Shown here: positions 1 to 11,110 of the stretch, piece after piece
How positions within the stretch are numbered: the first letter of the stretch is position 1
Layout of the letters: each line of letters begins with the position of its first letter
The notes under the pieces: generated by a model
What the model saw: only the letters and a program-made list of their open reading frames with translations
Databases searched by the model: none
What the model was told of the DNA's origin: nothing
Assembly: GCA_016234745.1 (NCBI GenBank)
Contig: JACRAR010000004.1
Coordinates: 1 to 64,000, forward strand
DNA: 64,000 bases
Source of the DNA: Betaproteobacteria bacterium
GTDB lineage: Bacteria; Pseudomonadota; Gammaproteobacteria; Burkholderiales; Rhodocyclaceae
Direction of reading: 5' to 3'
Program-made: the position numbers and the translations under genes

Positions 1-92
1 ATCAGACGCGCATGCCTTGCCGCGTCGGCTCTTCCGTTTCTCACACCGGCTTGTCGTTGCAGTTCCATCCGCTCATTCGTGGTCAGTTTCAT
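1..92 (-). CDS. IS630-type transposase, N-terminal fragment cut by window edge
   Basis: About 30 codons are visible, beginning MKLTTNERMELQRQAGV and running off the left edge. The following stretch with NGRADAARHARL resembles the N-terminal helix-turn-helix start of IS630-type transposases, where an R/A-rich segment precedes the first recognition helix. A GGAGGG ribosome binding site lies just before the ATG at 92, and an in-frame ATG also exists at 104. A TATAAT hexamer on the minus strand at 112-117 could be its -10 box. The identification rests on very little sequence; another small HTH protein is possible. Confidence 0.45.
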   Translation of the reverse strand, partial: MKLTTNERMELQRQAGVRNGRADAARHARL

Positions 93-142
93 CGCGCCCT
101 CCATGGACACGATTATACTACCTATTTAAACGTTACAATCCA

Positions 143-1177
143 CTAGCCTTCAAGCAGCGCAGCTATGTCGCGCAATCCACTCTGATAATTGGGATCGAGC
201 TGCAGAGATGCCATGTTTAACCCGGGCTGCTCCGGCAGTAGGCACATCACGCGTTGTGCGCGCTGCGGATCGGGATGCGGGCGCCAGGCATCCAATAGCT
301 GGTCTACCGACTCCGGCGCATTGCATACCAGCAGCATGTCGCAGCCGGCTGCCCAGGCCGCTTCTGCCCGCTCGACGATGCCGCCGGCGACGCTGGCGCC
401 TTGCATCGACAAATCGTCGCTGAAAATCACGCCGCCAAAAGCATACTCCTTGCGCAAGATGCTCAGCCAGACCGGCGAGAATCCGGCCGGCCGGGCATCG
501 ACCTGCGGGTAAATCACATGCGCCGGCATTACTGCATCCAGTTTCAGGCTGCGATAGGGCTGCATGTCCTCGGCAAGTTCGCTCAGGCTGCGCTGGTCGA
601 CCGGAATTTCGCTGTGGGAATCGGCGACGACGTAGCCATGCCCCGGAAAGTGTTTGCCGCAGGCGGCCATGCCGGCCTGACGCAAACCTTCGATCAATGC
701 GCCGGCGAGCGCTGTTACGGATTTGGGGTCACGGTGGAACGCCCGGTCGCCGATGACCTCACTGCGTCCGTGATCGAGATCGAGATCCGGGGTGAACGAC
801 AGGTCGAGTCCATGCGCACGCAATTCCGCCGCCAGGACATAGCCGATGTTGCGCGTCACTGCCAGCGCTTTGGTGCGATCCGCATCCCACAACTCGCCGC
901 ACCGGCGCATCGCGGGAATCCGCGCAAAACCCGGGCGGAAGCGTTGAACCCGGCCACCCTCGTGATCGACCGCGAGCAGCAGGCGCGGCGTGCGCAAGGC
1001 ATGCAACTCGGCGCACAAACGCAGCAGTTGCTCGGAAGAAGCAAAATTGCGGGTGAACAAGATCACGCCGCCGACCAGCGGATGGGCAAGACGCTCGCGA
1101 TCCAGTTCGCTGATGTCGCAACCCGCGATATCCACCATCAGGCAAGGCGGCAAAGAACTCATAGCAAGTTGCTTCAT
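143..1177 (-). CDS. nagZ: Beta-N-acetylhexosaminidase NagZ
   Basis: Family 3 glycoside hydrolase of 344 residues that releases N-acetylglucosamine from anhydromuramyl peptides in cytoplasmic peptidoglycan recycling. The diagnostic segment CGKHFPGHGYVVADSH carries the Lys-His substrate-binding pair and the His of the catalytic Asp-His dyad characteristic of NagZ. The N-terminal barrel start (MVDIAGCDI, GGVILFTRNF) is typical and the protein has no signal peptide. The ATG at 1177 overlaps the acpS stop codon (ATGA), which supports this start over the internal Met at residue 6. It is the last gene of the leftward operon. Confidence 0.95.
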   Translation of the reverse strand: MKQLAMSSLPPCLMVDIAGCDISELDRERLAHPLVGGVILFTRNFASSEQLLRLCAELHALRTPRLLLAVDHEGGRVQRFRPGFARIPAMRRCGELWDADRTKALAVTRNIGYVLAAELRAHGLDLSFTPDLDLDHGRSEVIGDRAFHRDPKSVTALAGALIEGLRQAGMAACGKHFPGHGYVVADSHSEIPVDQRSLSELAEDMQPYRSLKLDAVMPAHVIYPQVDARPAGFSPVWLSILRKEYAFGGVIFSDDLSMQGASVAGGIVERAEAAWAAGCDMLLVCNAPESVDQLLDAWRPHPDPQRAQRVMCLLPEQPGLNMASLQLDPNYQSGLRDIAALLEG

Positions 1178-1551
1178 GGCTTTTCCAGAATGACAAAGGC
1201 GACAGCGCTGTCCTGCTCGTCGCTCAATGACAGGTGTGCAACCAGACCCAGCTTTGAGAGATGCGTGGCGAGGTCAGGGGCGAATTCAAAAACGGGCTTG
1301 CCGAACGCGTCATGCGCCACCGCGATCGAGGGCAACAGCGCCGGGGCGCGCACACCCGTGCCGAGCGCCTTGCCGAAAGCCTCCTTGGCTGCGAAGCGCT
1401 TGGCCAGGAATCTTTCCGGCGCAATCGATGCCAGACAGGCCTGACGCTCGCTGGCAGCCAGAATCTTGTCCAGCGCCCGCTCGCCATGCCTGGCGTACAT
1501 TTCAGCCAGACGCGCGACACGCACAATGTCGGTGCCGATGCCGAAGATCAT
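1174..1551 (-). CDS. acpS: Holo-[acyl-carrier-protein] synthase AcpS
   Basis: 125-residue phosphopantetheinyl transferase that moves 4'-phosphopantetheine from CoA to apo-ACP. The start [10 protein letters not shown] contains the Mg-binding Asp, and [19 protein letters not shown] holds the second conserved metal and substrate motif. Length fits the trimeric AcpS family. I chose ATG at 1551 because the conserved N-terminus begins there and it overlaps the pdxJ stop (ATGA); a longer upstream reading would add 17 unconserved residues inside pdxJ. It lies between pdxJ and nagZ, a common arrangement in this class. Confidence 0.95.
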   Translation of the reverse strand: MIFGIGTDIVRVARLAEMYARHGERALDKILAASERQACLASIAPERFLAKRFAAKEAFGKALGTGVRAPALLPSIAVAHDAFGKPVFEFAPDLATHLSKLGLVAHLSLSDEQDSAVAFVILEKP

Positions 1552-2276
1552 GGCCGGGCAGCCTGCATCAACTGCTTCATCTTGCGTATGGCCGGCTCCC
1601 AACCCATGAATATGGCTTCGGCGACCAGGGCATGGCCGATGTTGAGCTCGGCGATTTCGGGGATGGCGGCGATCGCGCCGACATTGCCGAAATGCAGTCC
1701 ATGCCCGGCATTCACCTTGAGACCGAGACCTGCGCCATAGGTTGCGGCACGGCTGATTCGCGCCAGTTCCTGGGACAGTTTGCCGGCATCGTGTGTATCG
1801 GCGTAACGGCCGGTGTGCAATTCCACCACCGGAGCACCGGCGGCCAGCGCCGCATCCAACTGCGCGGGTTCAGGGTCGATGAACAAGGAAACACGTATGC
1901 CCGCACTGCGTAAACGGCCGCAGGCGGCCCGGACCGCGTCAAAGTGTCCGGCCACATCGAGGCCGCCTTCCGTGGTCAGTTCCTGACGGCGTTCCGGAAC
2001 CAGGCAGACATCCTGCGGACAAATGCGGCAGGCAAACGCCAGCATCTCCTCGGTCACAGCCGCTTCCAGGTTCATGCGCTTGGTCAGCTTGCCGCGCAGT
2101 GCCTCAACGTCGCGATCCTGGATATGCCGCCGATCCTCGCGTAAATGCAGGGTGATGGCGTCGGCACCGCAGGCCTCTGCCAGCAGGGCAGCCTGGACCG
2201 GATCGGGATAGGTGGTGCCACGCGCCTGGCGCAAGGTGGCGACGTGGTCGATATTGACGCCGAGTTCGAGAATCAT
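1548..2276 (-). CDS. pdxJ: Pyridoxine 5'-phosphate synthase PdxJ
   Basis: 242-residue TIM-barrel enzyme that condenses 1-deoxyxylulose 5-phosphate with 3-amino-2-oxopropyl phosphate to make pyridoxine 5'-phosphate. Visible motifs are [17 protein letters not shown] at the N-terminus, [17 protein letters not shown] with the catalytic His and Arg residues, and [10 protein letters not shown] near the C-terminus. The ATG at 2276 overlaps the recO stop by one base (TGATG), which implies translational coupling. A TTG one codon upstream is a poorer start. Confidence 0.96.
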   Translation of the reverse strand: MILELGVNIDHVATLRQARGTTYPDPVQAALLAEACGADAITLHLREDRRHIQDRDVEALRGKLTKRMNLEAAVTEEMLAFACRICPQDVCLVPERRQELTTEGGLDVAGHFDAVRAACGRLRSAGIRVSLFIDPEPAQLDAALAAGAPVVELHTGRYADTHDAGKLSQELARISRAATYGAGLGLKVNAGHGLHFGNVGAIAAIPEIAELNIGHALVAEAIFMGWEPAIRKMKQLMQAARP

Positions 2277-3028
2277 CAAAGTTCCTGTAGTTCCAAGAAT
2301 ACCCGCCGCGATTGCAGAGCCTGGCCGGCCAGGTAATGGTTGATCAACATGCGCATCAGCAATTTGCTTTCGGACAGCGTGCGCGGGTCGGCATAGTCAT
2401 CCCGCGCCAGGTCGAGCAGCGTCTTGCCGCGAATTGTCTGGCCCTGGATCTGATCGCCGGCCACCTCATGGTTCGCGGCAGTCAGCACGGGACCGCGCTC
2501 GATCAGATAATGATAAAGCCTGTCGGGCAGTACCGCCTCACCCGTGACCGCTTCGCGTTCCAACACCATGCCGTAGCCCAGTTCGCGCAACAGCGCCTTC
2601 TCGAACTGCCGCAGATGGGTCGTGGCGGAAACGCTGCCATTGCGACTCTGGGCAAGAGACTGCAAGGTGGTCGCATAGGCATTGAAGAGCGCGGCATGGG
2701 CATCCTCGCGCGGCAGCAGTTTCATGAGCAATTCATTGAGATAGTAGCCCAGCAACAGCGCGGTCCCACCCAGCATCGGCATGCCGCCGAGCCACTCGGC
2801 GCGGGCCAGGGTTCGCACCTCGCCGGCCCCGAACCAGGCTAGTTCGAGCGGCTGGAATGCCTGCAGGACGCCGCGCATGGCCGAACGCGGCCGGCGCGCC
2901 CCGCGCGCCAGCAGCGGCAACCGGCCGAAATCGCGCGAGAAGACATCGATGATCAGGCTGGTTTCGCTATAGGCGTAGGAATGCAAAATAAAAGCCGTCT
3001 GCCCGTCGACGCGTTGTCTGCCGCTCAT
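2276..3028 (-). CDS. recO: DNA repair protein RecO
   Basis: 250-residue recombination mediator that works with RecF and RecR to load RecA on SSB-coated gaps. The N-terminal OB-fold is recognisable from [19 protein letters not shown] and [20 protein letters not shown], the usual RecO opening, followed by an all-helical C-terminal domain. The zinc-binding cysteines present in some RecO proteins are not seen here. The gene follows era after a 118-base gap and overlaps pdxJ. The order era-recO-pdxJ-acpS is widely conserved in beta- and gammaproteobacteria. Confidence 0.93.
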   Translation of the reverse strand: MSGRQRVDGQTAFILHSYAYSETSLIIDVFSRDFGRLPLLARGARRPRSAMRGVLQAFQPLELAWFGAGEVRTLARAEWLGGMPMLGGTALLLGYYLNELLMKLLPREDAHAALFNAYATTLQSLAQSRNGSVSATTHLRQFEKALLRELGYGMVLEREAVTGEAVLPDRLYHYLIERGPVLTAANHEVAGDQIQGQTIRGKTLLDLARDDYADPRTLSESKLLMRMLINHYLAGQALQSRRVFLELQEL

Positions 3029-3146
3029 GCCTGACCAATCACCTTTTACTTAACCCATTCCGTGCCAAATTGACCGTGACGCAAAAACAAGCCGCGGACA
3101 GTGCCATATGCACGGCAAGACGAAGTTGACAAAGTCGCGGTCAATT

Positions 3147-4034
3147 TTAATCGTAGCCCAGGCTTTTTAGCGCCCGTTCGTCGTCAGCCCAGCCGCTCTT
3201 CACCTTGACCCAGGTTTCCAGGTACACCTTGCCGCCAAACAGTTGTTCCATGCTGCTCCGGGCCGCCGAGGAAACCATCTTGAGTTTCTCGCCACCTTTG
3301 CCGATCACCATTGCCTTGTGGGCTGCTTTATCGACAAGGATGGCTGCGAAGATCCGGCGCAGATCGCCCTCCTGTTCGAAGCGCTCGATTTCGACAGTGA
3401 GGCTGTACGGCAATTCTTCGCCGAGATTGCGGAAAAGCTTCTCGCGCAGCAACTCGGCGGCAAGGAATCTCTCGCTGCGATCGGTGATCTCGTCTTCACC
3501 GAAGATCGCCGGCGCCTCCGGCAAATAAGCGGTGGCAACCTTGAGTACCTGTTCGGTGCCGGAGCCGTGCATCGCGGATACCGGAAGGATCTCGGCAAAC
3601 GGATATTCCTGCGCCATTTGCGCGATGAATGGCAATAGCTGCGACTTGTCATCCAGCCGGTCGACTTTGTTGATCGCCAGCAGCACCGGGCGTTCGCGTG
3701 GCAAGAGCTTGAATATGGCGCGGTCGGCGGGGCCGCAGCGGCCGGCCTCGACCACGCAGATCACCACATCCACCTCGGCCAGTGCCTGCGTGACGTTGCG
3801 GTTGAGCGCGCGATTCAGGGCGCCGGCATGGCGTGTCTGGAAACCCGGCGTGTCGACGAAAATATACTGGCAAGCCGCTGTCGTGAGGATACCGGTAATC
3901 CGGTGGCGCGTTGTCTGCGGCTTATTGGACGTGATGCTGATTTTCTGCCCGACCAACTGGTTCAGCAGGGTCGATTTCCCGACATTGGGCTGACCGACGA
4001 TGGCCAGGGTGCCCGTGCGGAAAGTCTCGCTCAT
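3147..4034 (-). CDS. era: GTPase Era
   Basis: 295-residue Ras-like GTPase with a C-terminal KH RNA-binding domain; it binds the 16S rRNA 3' end and helps 30S assembly. The P-loop [10 protein letters not shown], switch II DTPGF and specificity motif NKVD are all present. The KH segment is near [11 protein letters not shown]. The start is set at ATG 4034, which overlaps the rnc stop (ATGA) and begins [14 protein letters not shown]; the longer reading frame upstream lies inside rnc and is not conserved. Coupling to rnc is standard. Confidence 0.96.
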   Translation of the reverse strand: MSETFRTGTLAIVGQPNVGKSTLLNQLVGQKISITSNKPQTTRHRITGILTTAACQYIFVDTPGFQTRHAGALNRALNRNVTQALAEVDVVICVVEAGRCGPADRAIFKLLPRERPVLLAINKVDRLDDKSQLLPFIAQMAQEYPFAEILPVSAMHGSGTEQVLKVATAYLPEAPAIFGEDEITDRSERFLAAELLREKLFRNLGEELPYSLTVEIERFEQEGDLRRIFAAILVDKAAHKAMVIGKGGEKLKMVSSAARSSMEQLFGGKVYLETWVKVKSGWADDERALKSLGYD

Positions 4035-4753
4035 TTTGCGACGACCATCTCGAATGCCCGCTGTGCTGCTTCCTGTTCGGCTGCGCGGCGACTCGCGCCG
4101 CGGCCCAGGGCACGTATCTCCAACTCGGCGATGCTGCATTCGACCTCGAATTCCTGCTCGTGCGCCTCTCCGCGCGTGGCCTGCAGCGTGTATCTCGGCA
4201 GCGCCAGATGGCGTCCCTGGAGCAGTTCCTGCAGTATGGTCTTGGGATCCTTGTGGGTACGCAAGGGATCAAGTCCTTCGAGCAACGATTGATAGAGTTT
4301 GGTGACGACTGCGCACGCCGGCTCGAAGCCCGCATCCAGATAAACCGCACCGACCAGTGCTTCGAGCGCATCAGCCAGAATTGATGGGCGACGAAACCCG
4401 CCGCTTTTCAATTCCCCTTCGCCCAGCAGCAAAGCATCGCCCAAGGATAATTTCTGGGCAAGCTCAAACAGTGCCTCCTGTCTCACCAGGTTGGCGCGCA
4501 AGCGCGAGAGTTCACCTTCACGCTGCGCAGGAAAGCGCTCAAACAGCAGGGCCGAAACTACGCAATTGAGGATGCTGTCTCCGAGAAACTCCAGGCGCTC
4601 GTTGTGGGGTGTGCCGTGACTGCGGTGCGTCAGTGCCTGCTGCAGCAGGTCCGCACGGGAAAATACATGCCCCAGCGCCTGCTCAAGTCTTGGCAGGCGG
4701 GTGTTCTTCTGTTTCCCTTTTGAATTTGCCGCGGAACCGCTCTCGCTCTGCAT
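4031..4753 (-). CDS. rnc: Ribonuclease III
   Basis: 240-residue double-strand-specific endoribonuclease that processes rRNA precursors and structured mRNAs. The RNase III signature [12 protein letters not shown] with the metal-binding Glu and Asp is intact, with a second acidic cluster at [16 protein letters not shown]. The C-terminal double-stranded RNA-binding domain starts near [11 protein letters not shown] and ends with the Ala-rich helix. About 20 extra polar residues precede the catalytic domain. ATG 4753 is preferred over the TTG one codon upstream. It ends overlapping era. Confidence 0.96.
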   Translation of the reverse strand: MQSESGSAANSKGKQKNTRLPRLEQALGHVFSRADLLQQALTHRSHGTPHNERLEFLGDSILNCVVSALLFERFPAQREGELSRLRANLVRQEALFELAQKLSLGDALLLGEGELKSGGFRRPSILADALEALVGAVYLDAGFEPACAVVTKLYQSLLEGLDPLRTHKDPKTILQELLQGRHLALPRYTLQATRGEAHEQEFEVECSIAELEIRALGRGASRRAAEQEAAQRAFEMVVAK

Positions 4754-4756
4754 CAA

Positions 4757-5122
4757 TTATTTGCTGGAGCCTTCAAAATCGATCATGAGGCTGACATTGG
4801 CAAAAAGCGGGATTTTTGTCGAATAGGCGAATGAGATCACGATCTCGTTCCCTTCCTTGGTGATTTCCAGGTCTTCGGCAGTGACGCTGCTGCCGCCCTC
4901 AACCTGGGTGCGAGTTCTGTAGGCACTGCGGATTTGCGAGACGTTGGCGCCGCTGTTTCCGGGATCGTGCGCAGTCGCCTTGACATTCTTGAGCACCGTG
5001 AAGTATCCCAGCACATCCGGCGCCACTTTCATGCCAAGCAGGGAGACGAAGAAAAGCATGCCGCCGCCAATCAGCAAACTCAGTACGCCGATTCCGCGCT
5101 GCCGTCGAATGGATGGTTTCAT
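4757..5122 (-). CDS. DUF4845 family membrane protein
   Basis: 121-residue protein with one hydrophobic segment near the N-terminus (GIGVLSLLIGGGMLFFVSLLG) and a small exported domain, matching the DUF4845 proteins that sit between lepB and rnc in betaproteobacteria. The start MKPSIRRQRGIG resembles the beginning of pilin-like proteins, with basic residues followed directly by a long hydrophobic helix, but no function is established. ATG 5122 has a good ribosome binding site (GGAGAAGG), whereas the upstream GTG at 5140 overlaps lepB. Confidence 0.85.
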   Translation of the reverse strand: MKPSIRRQRGIGVLSLLIGGGMLFFVSLLGMKVAPDVLGYFTVLKNVKATAHDPGNSGANVSQIRSAYRTRTQVEGGSSVTAEDLEITKEGNEIVISFAYSTKIPLFANVSLMIDFEGSSK

Positions 5123-5136
5123 GTCCTTCTCCCGCA

Positions 5137-5925
5137 TCACTTGAACGATCCGATGCGCTTCAGATCGCCGAAATTGAACCAGATAAAAAATGCCCTGCCA
5201 ACGATGTTTTCATCCGGGACAAAGCCCCAAAAGCGGCTGTCCTGCGAGTTGTCGCGGTTGTCGCCCATCATGAAATAATGCCCAGCGGGCACTTCGCAGG
5301 TCACGCCGGAACTATTGTAGTGGCATTTATCGCGGAAGGGGAACTGAACCGTCGGGGCAATGACGGACTGGGCGTCGGTTTCCACCAGAATATCGTGATC
5401 GGTATTGCCCAGCGTTTCAACATAGCGCGGCGTGTAGAAAAGGCGCTCCTTGTCGAGATACTCCGGGGCCTTCTGCAGCGGCAGTTCCTTGCCATTGATG
5501 CTGAGCCGCTTGTGCTGATACACGATCTTGTCCCCGGGAACGCCGACCACCCGCTTGATGTAATCGAGCGAAGGGTTGTCGGGATAACGGAAAACCATCA
5601 CGTCGCCGCGCTGGGGCGTTCCGATCTCCACTATTTTCTTGTTGATGACCGGCAGGCGTATGCCGTAGGTATATTTATTGACCAGGATGAAATCGCCCAC
5701 CAGCAGCGTCGGAATCATGGAGCCCGAGGGAATCTTGAAGGGTTCGACGAGGAAGGAGCGCAGCAGGAAGACGATCAGGATCACCGGGAAAAAACTGGCG
5801 CCATATTCCACCCACCACGGATCCTTGGCGTCGGCAGCACGCTTATTCTTGAGCCAGAAGTGATCGACCAGCCAGATCAGGCCAGTAGCCAGCAGCAGCA
5901 GAAACAATATGAGAGCGAAATTCAT
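5137..5925 (-). CDS. lepB: Signal peptidase I LepB
   Basis: 262-residue membrane serine protease that removes signal peptides from exported proteins. Two N-terminal membrane segments (about residues 3-20 and 44-60) precede the catalytic domain. The nucleophile is Ser69 in PSGSMIPT and the general base is Lys124 in DYIKRVVGVPGD. The conserved box GDNRDNSQDSRFWGFV is near the C-terminus. It follows lepA by 15 bases, the usual lepA-lepB pairing. Confidence 0.97.
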   Translation of the reverse strand: MNFALILFLLLLATGLIWLVDHFWLKNKRAADAKDPWWVEYGASFFPVILIVFLLRSFLVEPFKIPSGSMIPTLLVGDFILVNKYTYGIRLPVINKKIVEIGTPQRGDVMVFRYPDNPSLDYIKRVVGVPGDKIVYQHKRLSINGKELPLQKAPEYLDKERLFYTPRYVETLGNTDHDILVETDAQSVIAPTVQFPFRDKCHYNSSGVTCEVPAGHYFMMGDNRDNSQDSRFWGFVPDENIVGRAFFIWFNFGDLKRIGSFK

Positions 5926-5941
5926 GTGCGGTTCCAGTTGG

Positions 5942-7735
<1,794 letters not shown>

Positions 7736-7799
7736 TTTCGGTGCTGCAATTAATTTCTGCAGGATTCTTGAAGGCGCCGGATTTTACCTTGAAGTGGCC

Positions 7800-8081
7800 T
7801 CAAGGGGTTTGACCAACCGCATCCAAATAGGCAAGAACCGCTGATCGATCCAGAAAATAATGGCAAAGCTCGCGAACATTCGCCGCTTCGATCGCCGCCA
7901 GCACCGGCACCAGTTCGTCATAGCGCGATTGCAAGCGCGGATCGCCATCGACGTCGACCACTTCGATGTCGAATCCGCCGCCCTGCTCGGCGCGCAATTG
8001 CTCCAGCGCACCGAGCATGTCCTCGCAGAGATGGCAATAACCCCTGCTATACAGGGTGAGTCGCGGCTTATTTATTGTCAC
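7800..8081 (-). CDS. Glutaredoxin-like protein (DUF836)
   Basis: 93-residue thioredoxin-fold protein with a CHLC redox motif near residue 16 in LYSRGYCHLCEDML, matching the glutaredoxin-like DUF836 group. The thiol partner is unknown. Start is GTG 8081, overlapping the mucD reading frame by 14 bases; there is no ATG nearby. A gene of this type between mucD and lepA is common in betaproteobacteria, so a link to periplasmic stress or translation is conceivable but not shown. Confidence 0.85.
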   Translation of the reverse strand: MTINKPRLTLYSRGYCHLCEDMLGALEQLRAEQGGGFDIEVVDVDGDPRLQSRYDELVPVLAAIEAANVRELCHYFLDRSAVLAYLDAVGQTP

Positions 8082-9501
8082 CGAGACCTTTGATGATCAC
8101 GAAGGTCTGATTCTCGCCGCGCCTGACCAGCAGCGTCAGGGTTGCCGACTTGTCCATCTGCGCAAGCAGTTTGTTGAACTGCTCGATCGACTTCACCTCG
8201 GTCTGCGTGCCTTTGCTGGCGATTCCGAGAATGATGTCGCCCGGGCGCAAATCCGCCCTGGCCGAACCGTTGCGGATGTCTTCGACGACCAGGCCATGAT
8301 CAAGCTTCAGTTCTTTTTTCAACTCCGCGCTCAGTTCCGACAGCACCAGCCCGAGACGGTTCGCCGCAGCCGGCGCGCTCGATTTGCCGCGCTTGCTGGT
8401 GCGCTGGGTGGCTTTCTCATCGGCAATTTCACCCACCACCACGCTCACATCCTTGATGCTGCCCTTGCGCCAGAGTTGTATCGTGGACTTGCTGCCTGGC
8501 TTGGTACCTCCCACCAGGCGCGGCAGATCGCTCGATTGTCCGACCGCCTTGCCGTCGAACTTCATAATGATGTCACCGGACTCAATGCCGGCCTTGTCCG
8601 CCGGTCCACCTTTCTCCACCGAACTGACCAGTGCGCCGGCGGGTTTGCTCAAGCCGAAGGAGTCCGCCAGATCCTTGGTAACTTCCTGTATCACCACGCC
8701 GATTCGTCCGCGGCTAACCCGACCGCTGCTCTTGAGTTGGCTTTGCACCTCCATCGCCACATCGATCGGGATGGCAAACGCCAAACCCATATACCCACCG
8801 GTACGGCTGTAGATTTGCGAATTGACACCAACCACTTCGCCTTTCATGTTGAAGAGCGGACCGCCCGAGTTGCCCGGATTGATGGCGGCATCGGTCTGGA
8901 TAAAGGGTACATAGCTTTCCTGGGGCAGGGAGCGTCCCTTGGCGCTGACGATGCCCGCGGTGACGCTGTTCTCGAAGCCGAAAGGCGAACCGATTGCGAT
9001 CACCCATTCGCCCACCTTGAGCCGGTTTGGGTCACCCAGTCTGGCGACGGGCAAGCCGCTCGCCTCAATCTTGATCAGGGCGATATCGGTGCGCCGGTCT
9101 GTGCCAAGCACCTTGGCCTTGTACTCGCGCTTGTCGGTCAGGCGCACCAGCACTTCGTCCGCACCATCCACCACGTGCGCATTGGTCAGGATATGTCCTT
9201 CGGCGCTGATGATGAACCCGGAGCCCAGCGATTTGCTCTCCTGCTCGCGTGGAACGCCCGGTTGCTGGTGGGGGAAGAAGCGTCGGAACATTTCAAAAGC
9301 CGGATCATCCTCGTCGAAAGGCATCTGCTGCCCAAAGGGATTGACGCGATTGCCACGGATGGTCTGAGTGGTGCTGATATTGACGACCGCAGCGCCTTGT
9401 TTCTCAACTAGATCAGTAAAATCGGGCAGTTCCCGGGTCTGGGCAATAGCTGCCAGTGAAATCAGCAACAACCAAAACGGCAGCAGAACTTTTTTTAGCA
9501 T
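8068..9501 (-). CDS. mucD: Periplasmic serine protease of the DegQ/MucD type
   Basis: 477-residue HtrA-family protease that degrades misfolded envelope proteins. A signal peptide of about 22 residues (KKVLLPFWLLLISLAAIAQ) leads into a trypsin-like domain with His109 (TNAHVVDG), Asp139 (RRTDIALIK) and Ser212 (NPGNSGGP). Two PDZ domains follow, the first around GVVIQEVTKDLADSFGLSKP. Start ATG 9501 is preferred over GTG 9507. Its place after rseB in the rpoE operon supports the MucD assignment and control by sigma-E. Confidence 0.95.
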   Translation of the reverse strand: MLKKVLLPFWLLLISLAAIAQTRELPDFTDLVEKQGAAVVNISTTQTIRGNRVNPFGQQMPFDEDDPAFEMFRRFFPHQQPGVPREQESKSLGSGFIISAEGHILTNAHVVDGADEVLVRLTDKREYKAKVLGTDRRTDIALIKIEASGLPVARLGDPNRLKVGEWVIAIGSPFGFENSVTAGIVSAKGRSLPQESYVPFIQTDAAINPGNSGGPLFNMKGEVVGVNSQIYSRTGGYMGLAFAIPIDVAMEVQSQLKSSGRVSRGRIGVVIQEVTKDLADSFGLSKPAGALVSSVEKGGPADKAGIESGDIIMKFDGKAVGQSSDLPRLVGGTKPGSKSTIQLWRKGSIKDVSVVVGEIADEKATQRTSKRGKSSAPAAANRLGLVLSELSAELKKELKLDHGLVVEDIRNGSARADLRPGDIILGIASKGTQTEVKSIEQFNKLLAQMDKSATLTLLVRRGENQTFVIIKGLGDNK

Positions 9502-9592
9502 GGGCACTTATCCTTTGAACAAATGAAAAAAGCTTTACCGGTTGCTTTCGCCTTACCTATGCAATGAGTATGCAAGGCATGCGCGACAGCGC

Positions 9593-10552
9593 CTACTTCC
9601 TCTTGGGCTCTATGCCATCGCCCAGTCTTTTGAGTGTGGCCGGCGGCGTTTCGCCCATCACGACCAGCAGATGCTTGCCGGCGGCGCGGCGATAGACATT
9701 GATTGCCCCCATCGAAACCATGCCCAGATCCGGTTTGTCGGGCAAGGCCTCGATAAACACCGAAATGGCGGCAAGTCCATCCGAAAACACCATGTGCAGG
9801 CTTTCCGTGCCATCCGAACGCGTTTGCCGCTTCAAATTGGTGAGCTTGCGGAAACCCGGCAGTTCCGCATTGAATTGCCAAGTCGCGTCCTCTGCGCGGC
9901 TGTCGATTGCCTGCACCTGCTGGACCCGCCACTTGCCGCTTTGCGCGAGATATTTTGACTTGAGCGCTTCGGGCTCGATGGCGCCGCCGATCCGCAGCTG
10001 AGTGAAAGCAAAGGTCTCGATCGGCTGGTTGCGCTCGTTGAGCAAGCTGCTCTTGAGCAGCAGGCCGCTATTCACGTCGATCCATAATTGCTGCCCATAA
10101 CGCAAATCATCCTTCGGTTCCAGATAAATGATCTGGCTCTCATGCTCGGCGACACGGCCCAGCGGACCTTTGCGGATCAGGTAGTATTCGGTGAGGCTGC
10201 TCAGGGATGCCGGCAGCAAAGCCGGAAAGGTTCGCCGCTGCGCACGTTTGTCGATAATCAGCGTGTGACTCTCGGGCAGGTAGCATTTCACCTCATCATT
10301 GTTGCGTATCAGCTCCCGCGGGCTGCCGTCCAGCACTTCCAGTCGCTCCCGCTCTCCGGCCGCCTCAAAAAGATGGGTGATGCGAGAGGTCTCCTCTATG
10401 CCACCGTTGCGGTACGAGAAAGTACCCGCATAATTGAGCTTCTGTGCCGCCGTGACGACGCGACCAAGCCAGTAGAGACCTTCCTGCTGCTCGGCCCGCA
10501 GAGATGCATTCCACAGCAGGAAACAAACCAGGAAAGCAGAAGCGTGCTTCAT
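9593..10552 (-). CDS. rseB: Sigma-E regulatory protein RseB/MucB
   Basis: 319-residue periplasmic protein that binds the anti-sigma factor RseA and protects it from cleavage until mislocalised lipoproteins or LPS are sensed. The signal peptide is MKHASAFLVCFLLWNASLRA. The MucB/RseB fold is visible in LNYAGTFSYRNGG and ITHLFEAAGERERLEVLDG, a typical opening related to LolA. ATG 10552 overlaps the rseA stop (ATGA). A C-terminal domain containing VVMGETPPATLKRL completes the expected length. Confidence 0.93.
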   Translation of the reverse strand: MKHASAFLVCFLLWNASLRAEQQEGLYWLGRVVTAAQKLNYAGTFSYRNGGIEETSRITHLFEAAGERERLEVLDGSPRELIRNNDEVKCYLPESHTLIIDKRAQRRTFPALLPASLSSLTEYYLIRKGPLGRVAEHESQIIYLEPKDDLRYGQQLWIDVNSGLLLKSSLLNERNQPIETFAFTQLRIGGAIEPEALKSKYLAQSGKWRVQQVQAIDSRAEDATWQFNAELPGFRKLTNLKRQTRSDGTESLHMVFSDGLAAISVFIEALPDKPDLGMVSMGAINVYRRAAGKHLLVVMGETPPATLKRLGDGIEPKRK

Positions 10553-11025
10553 CGTGAGGCCGAGATCGTGCGGATATAGCTGGCACCACCGTGGATGCTG
10601 CTGCTGGGAGAGTAGGCTTGATGGACCATCAGGTATTCCTGCATCCGCTCGGAAGTGACGACCACTTCGGGCTTGGCTGCTTTGGCGAGCTGGGGCATGT
10701 TTTCCGGTGCCGGGGGTACAAAAGCCAGCCAGGCCACTACGGCGACACCGGTCAATGAAGCCGCAAGCGCCGCGGTGGAGCTCAACAGATTCGCTGGCCG
10801 CTTCGCGGGCGGCGCCAGCACCGTCGGTTCAGCCGCGAGTCGAGCCATGACCTTGCCAGTGATGTCGCCGGAGAGATTCTCGCAGCCACGCAACGCATCA
10901 CCTATCAGCACATAACGGCTCATTGCACTGCGCAGTTCCGCGTCCTTGCGCATGGCCGTCAGCAGTACCTGATTCTGGTCCGGCTCAAGCTCGTTGTCGA
11001 GCAAGCTCGATAATTGATTTTTCAT
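10549..11025 (-). CDS. rseA: Anti-sigma-E factor RseA/MucA
   Basis: 158-residue single-pass inner-membrane protein. The cytoplasmic sigma-binding region is MKNQLSSLLDNELEPDQ...LRSAMSRYVLIGDALRG, typical of RseA/MucA. One membrane segment (STAALAASLTGVAVVAWLAFV) separates it from a periplasmic tail that would bind RseB. ATG 11025 has an AGGTGA ribosome binding site, better placed than the upstream ATG at 11043. It is followed by rseB and preceded by rpoE. Confidence 0.93.
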   Translation of the reverse strand: MKNQLSSLLDNELEPDQNQVLLTAMRKDAELRSAMSRYVLIGDALRGCENLSGDITGKVMARLAAEPTVLAPPAKRPANLLSSTAALAASLTGVAVVAWLAFVPPAPENMPQLAKAAKPEVVVTSERMQEYLMVHQAYSPSSSIHGGASYIRTISASR

Positions 11026-11110
11026 GTTCAAATCACCTGTCATAGTTGCTTGCGTGCTTCACTTGTCTTTCGTCTGATTTTCCAACTTAGTTTCCAACTT
11101 GGCTCCCAAC

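Noticed and set aside
401-1444. Long open frame on the plus strand opposite nagZ and acpS
   Set aside because: No recognisable domain, and it lies wholly opposite two clear genes; it is a shadow of high G+C codon use.
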